From NCBI RefSeq assembly GCF_000024365.1, contig NC_013235.1:2976001-3040000 (forward strand): 64,000 nt of DNA. Direction: 5' to 3'. Source of the stretch: Nakamurella multipartita DSM 44233. Its GTDB lineage: Bacteria > Actinomycetota > Actinomycetes > Mycobacteriales > Nakamurellaceae. Shown here one piece after another: positions 25,439 through 33,834 of this stretch (the first letter of the stretch is position 1; the number at the start of each line of letters is the position of its first letter). The notes under the pieces were generated by a model, which made no database searches, was not told where the DNA came from, and saw only the letters and a list, made by a program, of their open reading frames with translations. The translations under genes were made by a program, and so were the position numbers.

Positions 25439-26418
25439 CGGCCGCCGGCCGGGCGCCGGCGGGTGGCGTTGCTGACCACCTCGGAGAAGACGCGGTCGGT
25501 GTTCTCCGAGGTGCCGGCGAGCATGAACGTCTCCGCGACCTGATCCCTTCCGGTGTCGTCGATCTCGCCGAACGCGGCGAAGTAGGCGGCCGCGGCCTGC
25601 GGTGACGCGCGGCCCTCCCGCCAGGCCATCGCGACCGCTCGGGCGCCGCCCATTCTGGTGACCTGGCGCCGCAGTTCGGTGGCCTGCTGCTCGCTGAGCA
25701 GGTTGGGTTGTGGCAACGGGGCGGGTCGCAGCACGGTCATCGCCGCCCATCGGCCCTCCTGATGCCTGATCTGCTCGATCTCGGCCAGTCGGTAGGCGAA
25801 CGCGGACTGCTCGATGTCCTCGGAATCGTCGGCGGCGGAGAGGTAGTCGACGTCGACGCCGAGGAGGCCGTCGGTCGGTTGGGCGTCGATCCGAACGTCC
25901 GTCCGGTCCCGGGACGGTCGGTGGTACCCGATCTTGGGGCGGCGCTTGGGTGGCATGCTCATCCTCACTCGGTCGGCGATACGGTCGGCCTCGGCGTCGC
26001 CGACGACTCGGTTCTCGGACTGTTCGATGCGGGCGACCTCGGCCCGGAACCGGCGGAATCCCTCGAAGTCCTCACCGGAATTCAGGCCCGACATCTTCCG
26101 GTAGGCGATCCGCGGGACGATCGTGTTGATCTCGCCCCGGGACATGGCGGTCCAGGGCCGGCCCCGGTTGTTCGACTCGACCATGGCCAGGATTGCGTCA
26201 CCGGCGATGTCGTCGCTGTCCTGGCCGGTGCGGCGGGATGCGAAACGGGCCGCCGATCTCGCCTGGTCGACCACTCGCCGAACTTCGCCGTCGGCCTCGT
26301 CTGGCTGGCCGGCTGCGGTATCCGGGGCGAGGGTGACGGTGGAGGTGCTGCGGCGGTCCCGGGCGAACTGGCCTCCCGTGGTCACCCCGGCGGGTACCCG
26401 TGCCTGGTGCTGACTCAT
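25435..26418 (-). CDS. Hypothetical protein, possible sigma-region-2-like domain, N-terminal TTGGQFA motif
   Basis: 327 residues, start ATG 26418 fixed by the promoter motif 5 nt upstream. Residues 8-20 are VPAGVTTGGQFAR. Around 55-110 a helical region (SDDIAGDAILAMVESNNRG) resembles the DDxxQxxxLxxxE core of sigma-70 region 2, but region 4 is not evident, so this is only a resemblance. The remainder is charged and helical. It overlaps the downstream LRV gene by 4 bases. Confidence 0.65.
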   Translation of the reverse strand: MSQHQARVPAGVTTGGQFARDRRSTSTVTLAPDTAAGQPDEADGEVRRVVDQARSAARFASRRTGQDSDDIAGDAILAMVESNNRGRPWTAMSRGEINTIVPRIAYRKMSGLNSGEDFEGFRRFRAEVARIEQSENRVVGDAEADRIADRVRMSMPPKRRPKIGYHRPSRDRTDVRIDAQPTDGLLGVDVDYLSAADDSEDIEQSAFAYRLAEIEQIRHQEGRWAAMTVLRPAPLPQPNLLSEQQATELRRQVTRMGGARAVAMAWREGRASPQAAAAYFAAFGEIDDTGRDQVAETFMLAGTSENTDRVFSEVVSNATRRRPAGGR

Positions 26419-26423
26419 ACGGT

Positions 26424-26437
26424 GTGCATGCGCGGGG
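26424..26437 (-). promoter_or_regulatory. Element promoter motif (CCCCGCGCATGCAC), 5 nt before ATG 26418
   Basis: Minus-strand copy between the genes ending at 26463 and starting at 26418; exact 5-nt spacing to the start codon. Confidence 0.6.
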
Positions 26438-26462
26438 GCGGCGTCGAACTGACGGCGACGGC

Positions 26463-27062
26463 TCAAGCGAATGCTTTGGCGTCCGCCGGGTCGGTTTCGG
26501 TCGGCTTGCGGCGCTTGGCCCGCCCGGCGCGGACCACCTGGCCGGCGCAACCCGTCGTCGCCCGGCAGGCGCGGATGCTGCTGCGGTACGAGGTCGACCA
26601 GCGCTCACAGGCCGGGCACCACTGGAGGGTGACCACGGTGCCGGTCGCACCCGGCGGGGACCGCAGGTAGGAAAGCGGCCCGGCGTGGGTTGGGTCTTTC
26701 AGCAGGGCCCACTGTTCCGGACTCATCCGGATCGCCTGCACCAGATCGATGGTGGGTCGGTCAGCGGCGCTCAGCCGTCGCGCCAGTTCGTCGACGGTGC
26801 CGGCGCGGGTCCATCCGAGCACCGACAACGCCAGGCTGGCCGTCTGAATCAGGGGTGGCGCGTCCGCGTCCTGCTCCCAAGCCACCACGACCGCCTTGCG
26901 CGCGCGGCGCCGTGGCGCCGGCTTCGCGACGGCCACGGGTCGCGGTCCGTGCTGGACCGCAACGGCATCGTCGTGGGAGCGTCCGCGGGGATCAGCATCC
27001 TTCGTCTGTGCGGGCGTTGATGGTTCGTCGACCGGTCCCGACTGGTGGCGATGATCGTCCAT
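26463..27062 (-). CDS. Hypothetical protein with C-terminal Cys cluster
   Basis: 199 residues. A disordered N-terminus with basic patches (PRRRARKAVVVAW near 50-62) is followed by a helical core and a C-terminal Cys motif, QWCPACERW then ACRATTGC, likely binding zinc. It starts 9 nt after the membrane HNH nuclease gene, in one operon. Possible nucleic-acid-binding accessory protein; function unknown. Confidence 0.65.
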   Translation of the reverse strand: MDDHRHQSGPVDEPSTPAQTKDADPRGRSHDDAVAVQHGPRPVAVAKPAPRRRARKAVVVAWEQDADAPPLIQTASLALSVLGWTRAGTVDELARRLSAADRPTIDLVQAIRMSPEQWALLKDPTHAGPLSYLRSPPGATGTVVTLQWCPACERWSTSYRSSIRACRATTGCAGQVVRAGRAKRRKPTETDPADAKAFA

Positions 27063-27071
27063 GGGCTCGGA

Positions 27072-27992
27072 TCACCCCTCGCCCGGCAACGGCTGACCGG
27101 GGCAACCGGCGAGAACACCGGCGATCGCGTCGTGCTCGGTCGGCGTGACCCACAGGGCGTACTCGAGCTTGACGGCCACTTGGCGGCTGACGTACTCACA
27201 CCGGTAGTCAGTGTCGGGCGGCAACCAGGTGGCCGCGTCCCCGTCGGACTTCCGTTCGTTGATCGGGCCGGACACTGCCAGCAGGTTCAGCGGGTCATTG
27301 GCCAGGTCGACCCGCTGGAGGTCGGACAGGTTCTGCGCCCCGGTCACCCAGGCGTCGCCGAGGGGCACCACATGATCGATCTGCACGGCGGCGGAGGTGT
27401 CCTGGCCGCGGGTGAACGCGATATCCGTTCCGGTGTAAGGGTCGTGCAGTGTTCCGGTGGCGACCAGGCAGGATCCGGACCGGTAGGTCACCTGGGTCAG
27501 GTCGCGTCCGAGGATGTCGTTGCGGGTATCGCACTGGTTTCCGCCGAGGTGCGCGGTGTTCTCGTCGGTCCAGGCCGGTCCGAATTGGTCGCGGCTGTAC
27601 CCGGTCCTCAAGACCGGTTCCGCGACCGGCAGGGTGTTCAGTGCAGCGGCCGCGTCCATCCCAGGCCGAACCTCCGGAGTCGGTCCGCCTGCGGGGGCTG
27701 GGATGGTGTCGGTCGTTGGGGTGTCGGCGGACGACGATGGTGCATCCGAGGCGCCGCTGGGGGTCTCGGCGGCGGAGGCCTCGTTCAGCGCATCCAACAG
27801 GCCGGCCGCCAGTTGGTCGCCGACGGCTGCGGCATCGGGCAGCTGGGGCGGCTCGGACACCGCGAAGGTCCACCGAAAGGCCTGTTGGACCAACGGCACG
27901 AAACCGGGCAGATGAAAGTACCCGAAGGACAACAGGATGAAGACGACAATGACTGATCCGGCGAGACCGGCCGTGGGGCGTCGAGAGGCCAT
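27072..27992 (-). CDS. Membrane-anchored, outward-facing HNH nuclease (DUF1524/GmrSD C-terminal type)
   Basis: 306 residues. A hydrophobic helix at about 10-30 anchors the protein; a Pro/Ala/Thr linker follows to about 105. The C-terminal 190 residues match secreted actinobacterial HNH proteins: GYSRDQFGPAW near 125, paired Cys residues, and the catalytic QIDHVVPLGDAW near 200-212 with downstream Asn residues (NDPLNLLAV, NERKSD). The His of DHVVPL is the general base of the beta-beta-alpha metal finger. In a conjugation operon an outside nuclease could clear extracellular DNA or act against competing elements; this is inference. Confidence 0.85.
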   Translation of the reverse strand: MASRRPTAGLAGSVIVVFILLSFGYFHLPGFVPLVQQAFRWTFAVSEPPQLPDAAAVGDQLAAGLLDALNEASAAETPSGASDAPSSSADTPTTDTIPAPAGGPTPEVRPGMDAAAALNTLPVAEPVLRTGYSRDQFGPAWTDENTAHLGGNQCDTRNDILGRDLTQVTYRSGSCLVATGTLHDPYTGTDIAFTRGQDTSAAVQIDHVVPLGDAWVTGAQNLSDLQRVDLANDPLNLLAVSGPINERKSDGDAATWLPPDTDYRCEYVSRQVAVKLEYALWVTPTEHDAIAGVLAGCPGQPLPGEG

Positions 27993-27997
27993 GTCCG

Positions 27998-28011
27998 GTT
28001 CATGCGCGGCA
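27998..28011 (-). promoter_or_regulatory. Element promoter motif (TGCCGCGCATGAAC), 5 nt before ATG 27992
   Basis: Perfect consensus on the minus strand with exact 5-nt spacing to the HNH gene start. Confidence 0.65.
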
Positions 28012-28023
28012 TGCGGGCTCCGT

Positions 28024-28875
28024 TCAACCTGCGGCGGACCCGGCTGCGCCGAGGCCGCTGTCGCCGGTCACCCACCAACGATCGGGCTGTGCCGGTTCGA
28101 CGGTCACGGAGGTGACCTCGTCGAACGCGGCCTCACCCATGGGGTCGCGGATGATCGTTCTGCGGTACGCGAGGGTGACCAGCCAGCCATGATCCGTGGG
28201 ACGGAGCGCGATGTCGTTGATGCGCAAGCGAACCTGCAGGTGGTCGCGTTGCACGCGGGCCCAGTCCTGGGTGGTCGCAGCCTGTGCGACCAGCGCCCGG
28301 CCGAAGCTGGATTCGGTGTACCGAGCGGCGGCCTCGGCGCAGGCGGTCGGTCCGTCGTGGAAGCGGTCGCAGGTCAGTCGGGCACGCAGGTAGGCGGTGG
28401 CCACCATCGTCGGATCGTGATCGTCGATCGGCGGCATCAGGACGTTGGGGTCGAACGTCACCGGGGTGGGCTCCGCCAGGGGATGAGCGTTGTCGGTTGA
28501 CGGACCTGCGTCGCCGGGGCGATCCGGCCCGGTCGAGGTGCCGTACGCGGTGACGGTTGCGGTCCGCGTCGTGGTGGCGGTCGTGACCGGACCGGTCAGG
28601 GTAGTCGAGGACCCTTGACCTGGAACCGTTGGCCTCGACCCGTCCGGTTCGATTCGCGTCGGCGCCGACACCTCGGCAACAGATGAATCGTCCGGACCTT
28701 CGTCGTGCCGACCATTGGAAACGAGAGCGGCCAACGCGATGGTGACCACCGCAGTCCCGGCAGCCACCGCGCGTCGGGTGTTGTTGCGACCACGCCGGGC
28801 GGGGCGGCGGACCGCCCGCCCGGCAGGCATCTCCCGCGGTCGAGGACGTCGGGTCTTTGACCGGCGCCGGTTCAC
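28024..28875 (-). CDS. Single-pass membrane protein with NTF2-like outer domain
   Basis: 283 residues. Very basic N-terminus, one transmembrane helix at about 36-52, a Ser/Thr/Pro-rich linker to about 140, then a domain of about 130 residues beginning PTMVATAYLRARLTCDRF. Such a helix followed by beta strands resembles NTF2-like domains of VirB8/TcpC-type or of actinobacterial conjugation proteins. The start overlaps the stop of the peptidoglycan hydrolase gene, so the two products are made together. A second VirB8-like scaffold protein is a reasonable guess. Confidence 0.65.
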   Translation of the reverse strand: MNRRRSKTRRPRPREMPAGRAVRRPARRGRNNTRRAVAAGTAVVTIALAALVSNGRHDEGPDDSSVAEVSAPTRIEPDGSRPTVPGQGSSTTLTGPVTTATTTRTATVTAYGTSTGPDRPGDAGPSTDNAHPLAEPTPVTFDPNVLMPPIDDHDPTMVATAYLRARLTCDRFHDGPTACAEAAARYTESSFGRALVAQAATTQDWARVQRDHLQVRLRINDIALRPTDHGWLVTLAYRRTIIRDPMGEAAFDEVTSVTVEPAQPDRWWVTGDSGLGAAGSAAG

Positions 28876-31511
28876 CGCGGGGCCGTCCAGTATCGGTGGA
28901 GGACAGTGTCGGCGTCGGTACGGAAGACTGTGGTGACCCGGACGTTCAGGCCGACGTCAGGTGCCTCCAACTGGTACCGGACTCCGTCGATCGTGCCGAG
29001 ATAGATTGCGACGTGACCCGGATATCCGATGATGTCGCCGGGTTGCGCCTGATCCCAAGGGATCCCGACGCCACCGGCCCGTTGTGCGCCCGAGGTGCCC
29101 GGGATGTCGGGGGCGCCGGAGCGGCCGAGAACGAACGCGGTGAGCCCGGAGCAGTCGAAGCCGATGATGCCCTGGCATGCGTTCTTCGCGCCGGCGGCGC
29201 GCACGCAGCCGTCGTCCGGACCTCGGGCGTTCCCGCCGCCCCACACGTAGGGCAGTCCGAGGGACCGCAGGCCGGCGGCCAGCCCCGAGGCGACGGCCGC
29301 CGACGGGGCGGTGATCGTCTTGCCCCGGGCTGCCTGCACGATGTTCGGGTCGTCGGGGAGGGAGACGTCCACGCCGTTGGTGGAGATGTCGACTCCGATG
29401 CTTTGGGCGGCCGCGGTCTCCGCGCAACTGGTGGTCGAGGGCTGATCCGCCCGACCGGTGGCAATGGGGTCTGTGCTCCGGCCGGCCGGGAGCGTGGTCG
29501 CGGGGGCTGCGTTTGGTTCGGCGCTGGTCGGTGAGGGTGGCGTTGCCGCGGTGGCGTCGTCGACGGACAGCGCCTTGGCCAGTTGGACCACCTGGAATGC
29601 GTAGAGCTGCTTGACGACGCTGAACTTGGCGGGGTCGGGGTTTCGGATCTGCGACCCGCCGGGTGACCAGCTGATCTGCCCGTTGTAGCCCTGCGCGGCC
29701 GTATCGATCGCGTCGTCGCCCGGGTCGTCCTTGGCGCCGAGGTCGGCCATGTAATGGGCGGCGCCGAATGCTGCGTCGGCGAAAAGCAGGACGTCGGGGT
29801 GCTCGGGCGAGCGGTAGGTCCCCCAGATCGGCCCGAACTGGAAGGGGCCGCGGAATGTGCCGCCGGCCGGCCACAAGCCGGTCGTGCCGTACGTCGCGAG
29901 CTTCCACTCGGAGCTGGTCGTGGTGAGTGTGAACGCCGATGGGTTGCTGCCGCCGTCGTAATAGGCGTAGGCGAAGCTGAATCCGTTGTTCTCCGTCAGG
30001 TAGAGCGCGGCGATGACACCGGGCGGCACGCCGTACGCCTGAGCGGCCCGGATCATCTCCGAACGCATCGGTTCGGGCACCATCGTGGACGACAGCCCAC
30101 CTTCGATGGCGCCGCCGACGACGGCTTGGCCGTTGCCGCCGCACGCCGAGCGGGGGATCAACGCCCACCGCAGAGCCAGGTCGTACACGGCGCCCGCGGA
30201 CGAATCCGAGTTCCCGGCGACGGGCAGGCGGCCGATGGCCGCGACCCAGGCGCTGCGTTGCTGCTGGGCCTGCTCGTGCAGACGCGCGGGAAAAGTCAGG
30301 ACGGTGGCGCCGCCGTCGGCCCGTACGGCACCGTCGACCAAAGTGCTGATCCGGCCCCGACCGTAGCTGGCGGCCATGTCGGTCGCCAGCAGCGCGGCCA
30401 GAACCTGGTCCGCCCGGGCCGGTTCGACGGACCCTGCCGAAACGCGGGGGTCGTCGGTGTTCAGGACGATCGGGTCACCCGATGACGTGGTCGAGCCGGG
30501 CGTGCCGACCGCCGACGTCGAGCCGGCGGCCTGACCGGTGCCACCCGATGATCCGGAGAATGCCTTGGTCAAGGCGCTTTCCATGAGGTCGGTGCGGTTG
30601 CGGACGTCGACGTGCAGGTGGTCGCAGCTGTCGTCGAAGGTGTAGACGAGCTGACTGTCGGCCGGGAAGGAGGGGTTGACGCCGCATTGCTTCTGGCCGA
30701 TCCCGCCGTATGTGTGGCTGCCGTCGGGTTCGCCGGGCAGGGCGGCCAGGAAGTCGGTGGCGAAGTCGCTGGCGATCTGCGAGTCCGCGCCGACGAAGTC
30801 GAGTCCGGGGCTGGTGGACTGACCGGTCTGCAGGTTGACCAGGCCCTGCAGGTCGACCGCGTTGCCTTTCGGATGCTGGAAGGTCCCGGTCTCGCAGTAG
30901 CCGCGGTCGCCGGGGAAGCCGAAGTCGTCGATGGTGACCTTCCACTTGGTTGCGGTCAAGCCGACCAGGGCGCCGAGCAGCAGCGGCGAGAGGATCATCT
31001 GCTCGCCGCAGGAGTTGATGGTGGGCTCGCCGTCTGCGGTGGCCCGCAACCCGGCCCGGGTGGCGTCCTGCTGGATGGTGACGCGGGGGCCGTTGCCCTC
31101 GCTTCGGTCCAGCAGTTCCTGTGCGTACCGTCGTCCGTCGGCCGGGGTGACCCCGGCGACCGGGGCGTTGACGGGTGCCGAGGCGGCGGCCTGCTGGTCG
31201 TGCACGGCGTGGAGGGCGCCGAGGATTTGCCAGGGAATGCCCTGGGAGGACGCTGCCGCCCGGATGCGTGCGGCGCGGTCCGCCGGCAAGCCCTCGGCCA
31301 TCGCCATCCGTTCGCCCTGCGCCTCCGCTCCGGCCTGGGTGGCGATCGCCGAGGTGATCGCGACGAGTACCACGGCACCCACCACGGAGATGATCAACAC
31401 CAGGATCAGGACCGGGACCAGGTAGGGCGCCAGGGCGACCAGCGCCTTCGACTTCGCCTTCCGGGCGGCGGACCTGGTGGCCGACCTGCCTGGGCCCGGC
31501 TGAATCCGCAT
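28872..31511 (-). CDS. Three-domain peptidoglycan hydrolase of the type IV secretion system (M15-like, lytic transglycosylase, NlpC/P60)
   Basis: 879 residues, start ATG 31511 set by the promoter motif. A transmembrane helix at 28-55 is followed by three wall-active regions. (1) Residues 165-305 resemble M15/VanY zinc peptidases: H213 and D220 in QHPKGNAVD, and DHLHVD with H298 and H300. (2) Residues 483-645 form a lytic-transglycosylase-like domain: E507 in LYLTENNG and RGPFQFGPIWG near 554-564. (3) Residues 735-875 form an NlpC/P60 peptidase: C787 in GFDCSGL and H833 in GYPGHVAIYLG. T4SS hydrolases usually combine only the last two. The protein would open the cell wall for the mating channel. 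Confidence 0.88.
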   Translation of the reverse strand: MRIQPGPGRSATRSAARKAKSKALVALAPYLVPVLILVLIISVVGAVVLVAITSAIATQAGAEAQGERMAMAEGLPADRAARIRAAASSQGIPWQILGALHAVHDQQAAASAPVNAPVAGVTPADGRRYAQELLDRSEGNGPRVTIQQDATRAGLRATADGEPTINSCGEQMILSPLLLGALVGLTATKWKVTIDDFGFPGDRGYCETGTFQHPKGNAVDLQGLVNLQTGQSTSPGLDFVGADSQIASDFATDFLAALPGEPDGSHTYGGIGQKQCGVNPSFPADSQLVYTFDDSCDHLHVDVRNRTDLMESALTKAFSGSSGGTGQAAGSTSAVGTPGSTTSSGDPIVLNTDDPRVSAGSVEPARADQVLAALLATDMAASYGRGRISTLVDGAVRADGGATVLTFPARLHEQAQQQRSAWVAAIGRLPVAGNSDSSAGAVYDLALRWALIPRSACGGNGQAVVGGAIEGGLSSTMVPEPMRSEMIRAAQAYGVPPGVIAALYLTENNGFSFAYAYYDGGSNPSAFTLTTTSSEWKLATYGTTGLWPAGGTFRGPFQFGPIWGTYRSPEHPDVLLFADAAFGAAHYMADLGAKDDPGDDAIDTAAQGYNGQISWSPGGSQIRNPDPAKFSVVKQLYAFQVVQLAKALSVDDATAATPPSPTSAEPNAAPATTLPAGRSTDPIATGRADQPSTTSCAETAAAQSIGVDISTNGVDVSLPDDPNIVQAARGKTITAPSAAVASGLAAGLRSLGLPYVWGGGNARGPDDGCVRAAGAKNACQGIIGFDCSGLTAFVLGRSGAPDIPGTSGAQRAGGVGIPWDQAQPGDIIGYPGHVAIYLGTIDGVRYQLEAPDVGLNVRVTTVFRTDADTVLHRYWTAPR

Positions 31512-31516
31512 GCCTG

Positions 31517-31530
31517 CTCCATGCGCGGAC
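31517..31530 (-). promoter_or_regulatory. Element promoter motif (GTCCGCGCATGGAG), 5 nt before ATG 31511
   Basis: Minus-strand copy with exact 5-nt spacing to the hydrolase start. Confidence 0.6.
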
Positions 31531-31594
31531 GCGCCGGGCTTCCCCGGGAGGCGGTCCGGTCCCACCAGGGCGGGCCGGTCTCGCGCGACCACGG

Positions 31595-32206
31595 TCAGGT
31601 GATGGTCGGGCCGGTTGCGGAGTCTGGAATCGGTCCGGCTTGTCTGCGGCGTCGGCGCAGCTCGGAGGGGGTGGGGCCGCGGTACAGACCGGGTTTGGTG
31701 ATGGCTCGGATGGCCGTCAGGTCCTCGGCGAGCAGCCCGACCGCCGGGTCGATCCGGTACACTGCTGCCCCGGCGGTATGCCGGGCGGCCAGGTAGGCGG
31801 CGTCCGCGTCGGTGGTCTCGTCGTCGATCCAGACGAAGAACCGACCGGCCATCGCCCGCGCCACCGTCGCCGTCTTCCAGTGGACGCCCGGTCCGGCGTG
31901 CGGGATGGTCGTCGGGGTCGGCGGCACTGGGTCGAACGTGATCACCGGCAGCTTCGGCAGTCCGATCCTCGGTCCGATCCAGTCGTTGGCCGCGTGCTGC
32001 CAGGTGGTCGCCCAGGTCAGGTCGAATCGGTCGGTCGACGCGAGCAGCATCTGCCCGTGGCCGGGGTTGAGCCAGACCCGCAGCGGCCGGCGGTGACCGG
32101 GCATCGGGTACCGGTGGGTGAGGTAGTCGCCCGGTCTCCGGTTGGCCGGGGCGGCGTAGGGGTTGAGGACGCCGTCGACGTCCAGCAGCAACGCGGGTCT
32201 GGTCAT
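31595..32206 (-). CDS. HAD-like hydrolase
   Basis: 203 residues, start ATG 32206 set by the promoter motif. Begins with HAD motif I, LLLDVDGVLNP at 6-16 (nucleophile D9 and D11), a Thr/Trp-rich motif II region (WATTWQ), and motif III/IV acidic residues in FFVWIDDETTDAD near 120-135. This is typical of short actinobacterial HAD domain proteins found on mobile elements. The substrate is unknown; polynucleotide phosphatase-like DNA end processing would fit the neighbourhood but is only a guess. Confidence 0.8.
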   Translation of the reverse strand: MTRPALLLDVDGVLNPYAAPANRRPGDYLTHRYPMPGHRRPLRVWLNPGHGQMLLASTDRFDLTWATTWQHAANDWIGPRIGLPKLPVITFDPVPPTPTTIPHAGPGVHWKTATVARAMAGRFFVWIDDETTDADAAYLAARHTAGAAVYRIDPAVGLLAEDLTAIRAITKPGLYRGPTPSELRRRRRQAGPIPDSATGPTIT

Positions 32207-32211
32207 GCACT

Positions 32212-32225
32212 GTCCGTGCGCGGTC
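32212..32225 (-). promoter_or_regulatory. Element promoter motif (GACCGCGCACGGAC), 5 nt before ATG 32206
   Basis: Minus-strand copy with exact 5-nt spacing to the HAD-like gene. Confidence 0.55.
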
Positions 32226-32250
32226 GGGAACGTCACCGCCAGGAATTGAT

Positions 32251-32757
32251 TCAGCTGGCGCGGTGCCCCCGCCATTCGATCCGGCGGGCCGCGCCGGGTG
32301 GGAAGTAGCGCCGCCGCCGTCGACGCAGCCGCCACAGGTACAGCCTCGAAGGAGGCTTCGCGCCTTTGACCAGATTGTGCCGCTGACAGAGCATCTGGAG
32401 GTTCGACCGGGCGGTCCAGCCTCCCCTCGACCAGGGGTAGACATGGTCGGCGTGCGCGGCCAACTGCCGGCAGCGGCGCCACAGGGGGTGCTTGTATTCG
32501 CAGCGGCCGCCGGAACGGGCCAGGCCCTCCCGGCGTTCGGCGGCCGTGAAGGCCCGTCGGGGCGCCGTGATGACCGGCATCCTCTGTCGGGCCGAACGGA
32601 CCAGCCGGATGAGCACCAGCGCGGCAACGGCGGCGCCCGCTGCGGTGACCGGTGGCGCCGTCACCGACTCCCACCCGGCATTGTCGAGAAAGGCGAGCAT
32701 CACCAGGATCCGGTCATTACGGCGCGCCGACCAGTCCGGCCGAGTCGAGTCGGGCAT
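32251..32757 (-). CDS. Membrane-anchored HNH endonuclease
   Basis: About 168 residues from ATG 32757; in-frame starts at 32805 (large overlap with the upstream gene) and 32700 are alternatives. One hydrophobic helix near 37-55 precedes the HNH domain: GRCEYKHPLWRRC (a Cys pair for structural zinc), ADHVYPWSRGGWTARSNLQML with the DH general base and Asn, and CQRHNLVKG. The tail is strongly basic. Which side of the membrane the nuclease faces is unclear. It is the second membrane-tethered HNH protein in this operon. Confidence 0.75.
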   Translation of the reverse strand: MPDSTRPDWSARRNDRILVMLAFLDNAGWESVTAPPVTAAGAAVAALVLIRLVRSARQRMPVITAPRRAFTAAERREGLARSGGRCEYKHPLWRRCRQLAAHADHVYPWSRGGWTARSNLQMLCQRHNLVKGAKPPSRLYLWRLRRRRRRYFPPGAARRIEWRGHRAS

Positions 32758-33058
32758 CGGGCGTCGACCCGGCATGTTCGGATGCGAGGGCGGTGGCCGG
32801 GCCATGGTCGCCGTCGAGCGCCGCGAGGGTACCGGTCAGACAGAACACCATCGCCGACAGCGCCCCGGCCGCGACGCGGGGCAGGTAGTGACGCAGCGTC
32901 TGACCGCGAGATCGGCTCAATCGGAAATGGTTTCCATGGCTCCCAGGAGGCGCCAGGGCCGGGTCGATGAACGTCCGTGGTGGCTGAGCGGTTGCCGCGG
33001 CGGGAACGACTGGGTCGAACGCCTCGCGGCAGCGGGTGCAGTCGCTGTACCAGGGCAT
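32717..33058 (-). CDS. Small single-pass membrane protein with Cys pair
   Basis: 113 residues from ATG 33058 (a TTG at 33082 is possible). The N-terminus carries WYSDCTRCREAF, one CxxC pair; a basic stretch and a hydrophobic helix follow at about 58-80. The end overlaps the start of the HNH gene. It lies just after the ssb hairpin. Function unknown. Confidence 0.5.
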   Translation of the reverse strand: MPWYSDCTRCREAFDPVVPAAATAQPPRTFIDPALAPPGSHGNHFRLSRSRGQTLRHYLPRVAAGALSAMVFCLTGTLAALDGDHGPATALASEHAGSTPDARLDSAGLVGAP

Positions 33059-33100
33059 CGCCTGCTCGATTCCGTGGTCCAAAGTGTGGGTTCTCGGTCA

Positions 33101-33141
33101 GGCCCCCGGCGCAGGCGGGGGGGATGGCTGCGCCGGGGGCC
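33101..33141 (-). terminator. Strong hairpin downstream of ssb
   Basis: Perfect 14-bp inverted repeat, GGCCCCCGGCGCAG at 33101-33114 and CTGCGCCGGGGGCC at 33128-33141, 20 nt after the ssb stop on the minus strand. No T tract, as usual for actinobacterial terminators. It may separate ssb from the transfer genes below. Confidence 0.7.
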
Positions 33142-33160
33142 GGCTCACCGGGACGACGGT

Positions 33161-33715
33161 CTAGAACTCGTCGTCGTCGACGGGCGCCTTGGCCCGAGAC
33201 CGTGCGGTGGGCTTGCCGCTCCCGCTGCGGGCGGGCGGTTCCGGGTCGGCGTCGCCGTCCTCGGAGCGGTTGGTGTCGTTGGTGTCCGGGTCGTCGGCGG
33301 CGGCCTTGCCGCGCTTGGCCGTCTCGGGCTGCTCACCGGGGTCACGGTCGTCGTCGTCCGAGTTCTTCGGATTGCGGGCGACATCGGCGCTCGCGTAGTG
33401 CAGTTCGGGCCCGATCGCGGTCGCGGTGAACTCGGTGATCGTGATGTTGCGGTCCTCGCCGTTGACCTCCACTTCCTTGGCGTAGGTGTCGATCCGGGCG
33501 ACGACGACCACCCGGTCACCCTTGCCGATCGACTTCACGGTGTTCTCCGCGGTCCGACCCAGGACGTTGACCCGAATGAAGTGGGCCTTCTCGGTGCCCT
33601 TCTCACGGTCGCCCTCGTTGATCGCGACGGACAGGGTCGTCTTGCTCAGGCCGCTCTTGGTCGCACGCAGTTCCGGGTCGCGGACCACGTTGCCGACGAA
33701 GACCTGGTAGTTCAT
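33161..33715 (-). CDS. ssb: Single-stranded DNA-binding protein
   Basis: 184 residues, ATG 33715 with GAGG upstream. The first 115 residues are an OB-fold SSB domain: NYQVFVGNVVRDPELR, then ISVAINEGD-type strands, FIRVNVLGRTAENTV and GDRVVVVARIDTYAKEVEVNG. A long acidic, Gly/Pro/Asp-rich tail ends in DDDEF, the acidic tip that recruits repair and replication partners. It is divergent from host SSB by a shorter core. Conjugative elements often carry SSB to protect transferred single strands; here it is next to an element-borne DNA polymerase. Confidence 0.92.
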   Translation of the reverse strand: MNYQVFVGNVVRDPELRATKSGLSKTTLSVAINEGDREKGTEKAHFIRVNVLGRTAENTVKSIGKGDRVVVVARIDTYAKEVEVNGEDRNITITEFTATAIGPELHYASADVARNPKNSDDDDRDPGEQPETAKRGKAAADDPDTNDTNRSEDGDADPEPPARSGSGKPTARSRAKAPVDDDEF

Positions 33716-33834
33716 GGCGGTACCTCTTTCTGCCCCGCAGGGCCCTTGGGGCGGGCCGTCTCGTGCGGCCCACGTCTGTCCTATGCCGTTGGCTGCCCGA
33801 CCGGTCGAGGTGACCGGCCGGCCTCGGTTGCCGA

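Noticed and set aside
31512..32627. N-terminal extension of the peptidoglycan hydrolase across the HAD-like gene
   Set aside because: Composition is that of an off-frame and the promoter motif 5 nt before ATG 31511 fixes the start.
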